The notes under the pieces are model-generated. The model had not been told where the DNA came from and ran no database searches. It saw nothing but the letters and a program-made list of their open reading frames with translations. Positions 6,870 through 8,822 of a stretch of 8,822 nt of DNA are shown here, piece after piece. Every line of letters begins with the position of its first letter. Position 1 is the stretch's first letter. Location: positions 1 to 8,822 of the forward strand of contig JAFQKM010000057.1 of the NCBI GenBank assembly GCA_017396925.1. Direction: 5' to 3'. The stretch is from Clostridia bacterium. Lineage in GTDB: Bacteria > Bacillota > Clostridia > Oscillospirales > Butyricicoccaceae. The translations under genes were made by a program, and so were the position numbers.

Positions 6870-6896
6870 ATATGCCGGATTTCGCAGTCGGCACAT
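6870..6896 (-). promoter_or_regulatory. Inverted repeat / stem-loop at the 5' end of the hut transcript
   Basis: On the minus strand ATGTGCCG (6896-6889) can pair with CGGCATAT (6877-6870), giving an 8-bp stem with one G-U pair and an 11-nt loop. With the -10 at 6905-6910, transcription should start near 6898, so the repeat occupies roughly +2 to +29. It could be a DNA operator for a repressor, or an RNA 5' stem that protects the mRNA or binds a regulator. The inverted repeat is seen; its function is inferred. Confidence 0.45.
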
Positions 6897-6904
6897 ACAC
6901 TTAT

Positions 6905-6933
6905 ATTATAATAGTTGTTTAAATCCCCGTCAA
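6905..6933 (-). promoter_or_regulatory. Sigma-A promoter of the hut operon
   Basis: Reading the minus strand, TTGACG (6933-6928) and TATAAT (6910-6905) are separated by exactly 17 bp. Only the last base of the -35 departs from consensus. The promoter lies between the terminator of the upstream unit and hutH, giving a leader of about 65 nt. Such a strong promoter would need a repressor or other control to avoid constant expression; no regulator gene is in the window. Confidence 0.88.
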
Positions 6934-6975
6934 TTCTTTCACATCAAAAAACAAAGCTTTTTTTCGTAAATTAAA

Positions 6976-7008
6976 GTCCCGCCCAAAGGTTCTCCTTTCA
7001 GGCGGGAC
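6976..7008 (-). terminator. Intrinsic terminator after the GNAT-phosphatase-ybaK unit
   Basis: GTCCCGCC (6976-6983) pairs with GGCGGGAC (7001-7008), and inside it AAAGG (6985-6989) pairs with CCTTT (6994-6998), making a long, slightly interrupted stem. On the minus strand it is followed by TTTAATTT. It lies 37 nt after the ybaK-like stop codon and about 43 bp upstream of the hut -35 element, separating the two transcription units. Confidence 0.8.
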
Positions 7009-7045
7009 AGATTTATCGATATTATGAATGGGAATCTTTCCTGCT

Positions 7046-7516
7046 TTATTCGGGCAGCTTGCACACATCGATCCACTCTGCCGCAGGCAGAATACGGGCA
7101 AACTCCTCGGGCGACAGCTCGACAGCACTGTGGGCGTCGCCGGCTGCGGGATAGACGATTTCGAAGCGCCTCAGCGACTCGTCCAGATAGCTGACGACAT
7201 TCTCTCGTGTCAGGAAGGGGCAGACGCCGCCGGGTGCGTGACCGATGATGGCCTCGACCTCTTCGGGCGGGATCATCTTTGCCTTCTTGTGGAACAAAGC
7301 CTTATACTTCTTGTTGTCGATCTTGGCATCGCCGGCCGCCACGATCAGAATGGGCTGCTCGTCCACCAGAAAAGACAATGTCTTGGCGATCTGTGCAGGG
7401 GCCGTACCGACAGCCTGGGCCGCCAGTTCAACGGTGGCGCTGGACAGCTCAAAATGCTTGACCCGATCGCCCATACCGATGGAATCAAACCAGGCCTTGA
7501 CCTTTTCAAACGACAT
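7046..7516 (-). CDS. YbaK/EbsC-family aminoacyl-tRNA deacylase
   Basis: This 156-aa single-domain protein belongs to the YbaK / prolyl-tRNA-synthetase-associated editing family. Members hydrolyse wrongly charged tRNAs in trans, for example Cys- or Ala-tRNA(Pro), in the cytoplasm. The family layout is clear: KTLSF at 45-49, where Lys45 corresponds to the conserved lysine of YbaK, AGDAKIDNKK (61-70), GHAPGGVCPF (92-101) and AGDAHSAVELSPEE (125-138). The sequence does not tell me which mischarged amino acid it edits. The start ATG has GGAGG 8 nt upstream, and the gene begins 17 nt after the stop of the phosphatase gene. It is the last gene of a three-gene unit, followed by a terminator. The link to the neighbours is probably only shared transcription, with no evidence of a shared pathway. 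Confidence 0.88.
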   Translation of the reverse strand: MSFEKVKAWFDSIGMGDRVKHFELSSATVELAAQAVGTAPAQIAKTLSFLVDEQPILIVAAGDAKIDNKKYKALFHKKAKMIPPEEVEAIIGHAPGGVCPFLTRENVVSYLDESLRRFEIVYPAAGDAHSAVELSPEEFARILPAAEWIDVCKLPE

Positions 7517-7533
7517 GCTGTAAACCTCCGGAA

Positions 7534-8100
7534 TTATACGTTAAAGGGGTCGATGGACTGCAGCGAAATGCACTTGCCATCCTCGAAAACCAGTTCAACG
7601 ATCCAGGGCATCAGGCCGCGAACCTGCTGGAACTGTTCATATTCAAAGCTCTTATCGAAATAGTTGACAACGGTGCCCAGCATCATGCCGTGGCAGCCGA
7701 CAACATAGGTCTCTCCCCTGTGCTTGGCATTAAGGGCCATAAAAGCCTTGCCTACGCGGCCCTGCACCTGCAGGAAGCTCTCGCCGCCGGGTGCGGCAAA
7801 GTTCTTGTCGGCCCACTGCAGACGGGCAAAATCCTCGATTCCGGCTGTGTCGCCGGTGGCGCGCTCGCGGAAAGCCGGCTCGGTCACAACAGGCAGACCC
7901 AGATGATCGGCCAGCGGCTGTACGGTGGTGACTGCACGCAGGTAGGGGCTGGAATAGACGGCATCGATCTTTTTATCCTTGAGATAGTTCAGCGCCAGCA
8001 TACGGTCCTGCAGACCCTTCTCGGTCAGCGGACGGGTCATCTCGTCTTTATTGGTATTGTCCGACTGTGCGTGACGCACGAAATAAACGGTTGTTTTCAT
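7534..8100 (-). CDS. Histidine phosphatase family protein (phosphoglycerate mutase-like)
   Basis: The 188-aa protein has the histidine-phosphatase fold. YFVRHAQSD (6-14) gives the RH signature with the nucleophile His10. SSPYLRAVTT (50-59) supplies Arg55, FRER (77-80) the probable acid Glu79, and VVGCHGMM (133-140) the second His137. The catalytic set is therefore complete. The signature reads RHAQ instead of the commoner RHGE, a frequent variation in small bacterial members. Substrates in this family range from phosphoglycerate to alpha-ribazole-phosphate and phosphoproteins, and I cannot tell which applies here. There are no membrane segments or signal peptide. A strong SD (GGGGGAG) precedes the ATG. 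Spacing is 15 nt from the GNAT gene and 17 nt to the YbaK-type gene, so the three are co-transcribed. Confidence 0.88.
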   Translation of the reverse strand: MKTTVYFVRHAQSDNTNKDEMTRPLTEKGLQDRMLALNYLKDKKIDAVYSSPYLRAVTTVQPLADHLGLPVVTEPAFRERATGDTAGIEDFARLQWADKNFAAPGGESFLQVQGRVGKAFMALNAKHRGETYVVGCHGMMLGTVVNYFDKSFEYEQFQQVRGLMPWIVELVFEDGKCISLQSIDPFNV

Positions 8101-8115
8101 AATTCTCCCCCTGCC

Positions 8116-8649
8116 CTATGCCTGTTCGGCATAGGCCATTACTTTGTTGGTCAGATAGAATGCAAAGGCGTTGTAGGCATCGTTCTCCAGACGCGCAGGC
8201 CAGGACAGCAGATGCAGCTTATGTCCCTCAAACTGGGCGCGATAGGGCGGATGGATATGCAGGAAGGCATTCTCCTTAAAGCCCATGCGCTTATAAAAGT
8301 TCAGGCGGTTGGCCGAGAGCTGATCTTCGACCGGATCGATCTCCAGAATGATCGGCTTGCCGCTCTGCATCAGCAGATCCATGATCTTGGTGCCCATACC
8401 GGCGCCGCGCATTGAAGGATCGATGGCCAGATGCTCGATATAAATAAAGCGTGCATTTTCCCAATAAAGCACAAGGCCGACAAAACGGCCTGCCTGCTCG
8501 AGGACTTCAAAATGATAACCCGGCTCGGCCAGAACAGCTTCCTGGTCTTCCGGAAGGCGCTGCTCGTGCAGCGGGAAGCTCTTTTCATACAGTTCCCAGG
8601 CTCGCGCAAACTGCGGATGACCCGGATCGGTGATGCGGATTCGTTTCAT
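8116..8649 (-). CDS. GNAT-family N-acetyltransferase
   Basis: This 177-aa cytoplasmic protein has the GNAT layout: a central strand FIYIEHLAIDPSMRG (68-82), the acetyl-CoA pyrophosphate-binding loop RGAGMG (81-86, the R/QxxGxG motif), and FYKRMGF (118-124), the usual end of the core domain. A tail of about 50 residues follows, with HIHPPYRAQFEGHKLHLL. The acceptor substrate cannot be told from the sequence. The start ATG at 8649 is preceded by a weak purine-rich site (AGAGAAG) and lies about 50 nt after the predicted transcription start. It is the first gene of the three-gene unit. Nothing links it to histidine metabolism beyond adjacency. Confidence 0.87.
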   Translation of the reverse strand: MKRIRITDPGHPQFARAWELYEKSFPLHEQRLPEDQEAVLAEPGYHFEVLEQAGRFVGLVLYWENARFIYIEHLAIDPSMRGAGMGTKIMDLLMQSGKPIILEIDPVEDQLSANRLNFYKRMGFKENAFLHIHPPYRAQFEGHKLHLLSWPARLENDAYNAFAFYLTNKVMAYAEQA

Positions 8650-8706
8650 ATCTTCTCTACCCTTTTATATGATCTTTTCTACAATCATTGCTGACATATT
8701 ATATAT

Positions 8707-8735
8707 ATCATAGCCCACTTCTCCCCTTTTCGCAA
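8707..8735 (-). promoter_or_regulatory. Sigma-A promoter of the GNAT-phosphatase-ybaK unit
   Basis: On the minus strand TTGCGA (8735-8730) and TATGAT (8712-8707) are spaced by 17 bp, close to consensus. It lies just downstream of the tRNA terminator and about 57 bp before the GNAT start codon. A run of TATAT follows the -10, giving an AT-rich start region. Confidence 0.75.
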
Positions 8736-8764
8736 GGGCAGAGAAAGTTTTGGCCGGAAAACGA

Positions 8765-8792
8765 AAAAAGCACCGATTTCTCGGTGCTTTTT
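8765..8792 (-). terminator. tRNA terminator (possibly bidirectional)
   Basis: AAAAAGCACCGA (8765-8776) and TCGGTGCTTTTT (8781-8792) form a perfect 12-bp stem with a 4-nt loop. On the minus strand the GC part is followed by TTTTTT, and on the plus strand by TTTTT, so it could work in both directions. It begins 4 nt after the tRNA CCA end. Confidence 0.85.
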
Positions 8793-8796
8793 CAAA

Positions 8797-8822
8797 TGGT
8801 GCGGTCGATGGGACTTGAACCC
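8797..8822 (-). tRNA. 3' part of a tRNA gene, amino acid not determinable
   Basis: On the minus strand the right edge reads as a T-arm and acceptor end. GGG (8822-8820) is the visible part of the T-stem 5' side, TTCAAGT (8819-8813) is the 7-nt T-loop, and CCCAT (8812-8808) is the T-stem 3' side. CGACCGC (8807-8801) is the acceptor 3' strand, followed by discriminator A and an encoded CCA (8799-8797). A terminator directly follows. The anticodon lies outside the window. The predicted 5' acceptor strand would be GCGGTCG, which would suit several isoacceptors such as a Leu tRNA, but this is a guess. Confidence 0.88.

Noticed and set aside
6855..6896. A 13-codon ORF in the hut leader (start ATG at 6896), considered as a histidine leader peptide
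   Set aside because: It contains no histidine codons and begins within about two bases of the predicted transcript start, with no SD. The CAT-TAT-CAT run in the leader is in a different frame without a usable start.
5355..6911. A 518-codon plus-strand open frame opposite hutH
   Set aside because: It is a mirror of the hutH reading frame caused by codon bias, has no domain resemblance, and would run through the hut promoter.
6942..6966. A-rich and T-rich runs around AAAGCTTT between the two transcription units, considered as a second terminator
   Set aside because: The pairing is almost all A-T and imperfect. The stronger hairpin at 6976-7008 already explains termination, so this is more likely an AT-rich upstream region of the hut promoter.
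1..8822. CRISPR arrays, insertion sequences, phage genes or defence systems
   Set aside because: I saw no regularly spaced direct repeats, transposase motifs or phage-type genes. All genes fit housekeeping or catabolic families and are intact, apart from those cut by the window edges.

Overview
The window looks like a chromosomal segment from a Gram-positive, Bacillota-type gut bacterium, most plausibly a Clostridia member near the Oscillospirales. This is an inference from three things: (i) sigma-A promoters close to consensus and strong Shine-Dalgarno (SD) sites, which argue against Bacteroidota; (ii) moderately high GC by eye; (iii) a double-hairpin intergenic element of a style I associate with those genomes. 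No taxonomic marker gene is present, so the assignment is tentative. Every gene I can support lies on the minus strand, and is described below in transcription order, from the right edge to the left.

Right edge (about 8823 to 7046): the 3' end of a tRNA gene (8797-8822, encoded CCA) with its terminator. A good promoter follows (-35 at 8730-8735, -10 at 8707-8712) and drives a compact three-gene unit: a GNAT acetyltransferase, a histidine-phosphatase (phosphoglycerate-mutase-like) protein and a YbaK/EbsC-type aminoacyl-tRNA deacylase. The unit ends at a hairpin terminator (6976-7008).

Core (6897 to 376): a complete tetrahydrofolate-dependent histidine degradation operon behind a near-perfect promoter (TTGACG, 17 bp, TATAAT). 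Gene order is hutH, hutU, a stand-alone glutamate formimidoyltransferase (ftcD), hutI, and a stand-alone formimino-THF cyclodeaminase (fchA). Histidine goes to urocanate (HutH), imidazolonepropionate (HutU) and formiminoglutamate (HutI). FtcD then moves the formimino group onto THF, releasing glutamate, and FchA converts formimino-THF to 5,10-methenyl-THF plus ammonia. The two activities fused in mammalian FTCD are separate genes here, split by hutI. HutU is the long (~670 aa) UROC1-like form. No regulator, histidine transporter or hutG is in the window. A perfect 11-bp terminator (339-365) closes the operon.

Left edge (375 to 1): a two-hairpin element (291-334) and then the 5' part of a family-6-like uracil/hypoxanthine-DNA glycosylase gene that runs off the window.

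This is mostly recognisable metabolism; I do not see a wholly new system. The parts most worth a second look are non-coding: an inverted repeat at the very 5' end of the hut transcript, a GC-rich hairpin between hutH and hutU, and the double-hairpin element at the left. The UROC1-type HutU, in which the position matching the bacterial enzyme's essential cysteine appears to be leucine, is also worth checking. No gene-free stretch exceeds 300 bases.
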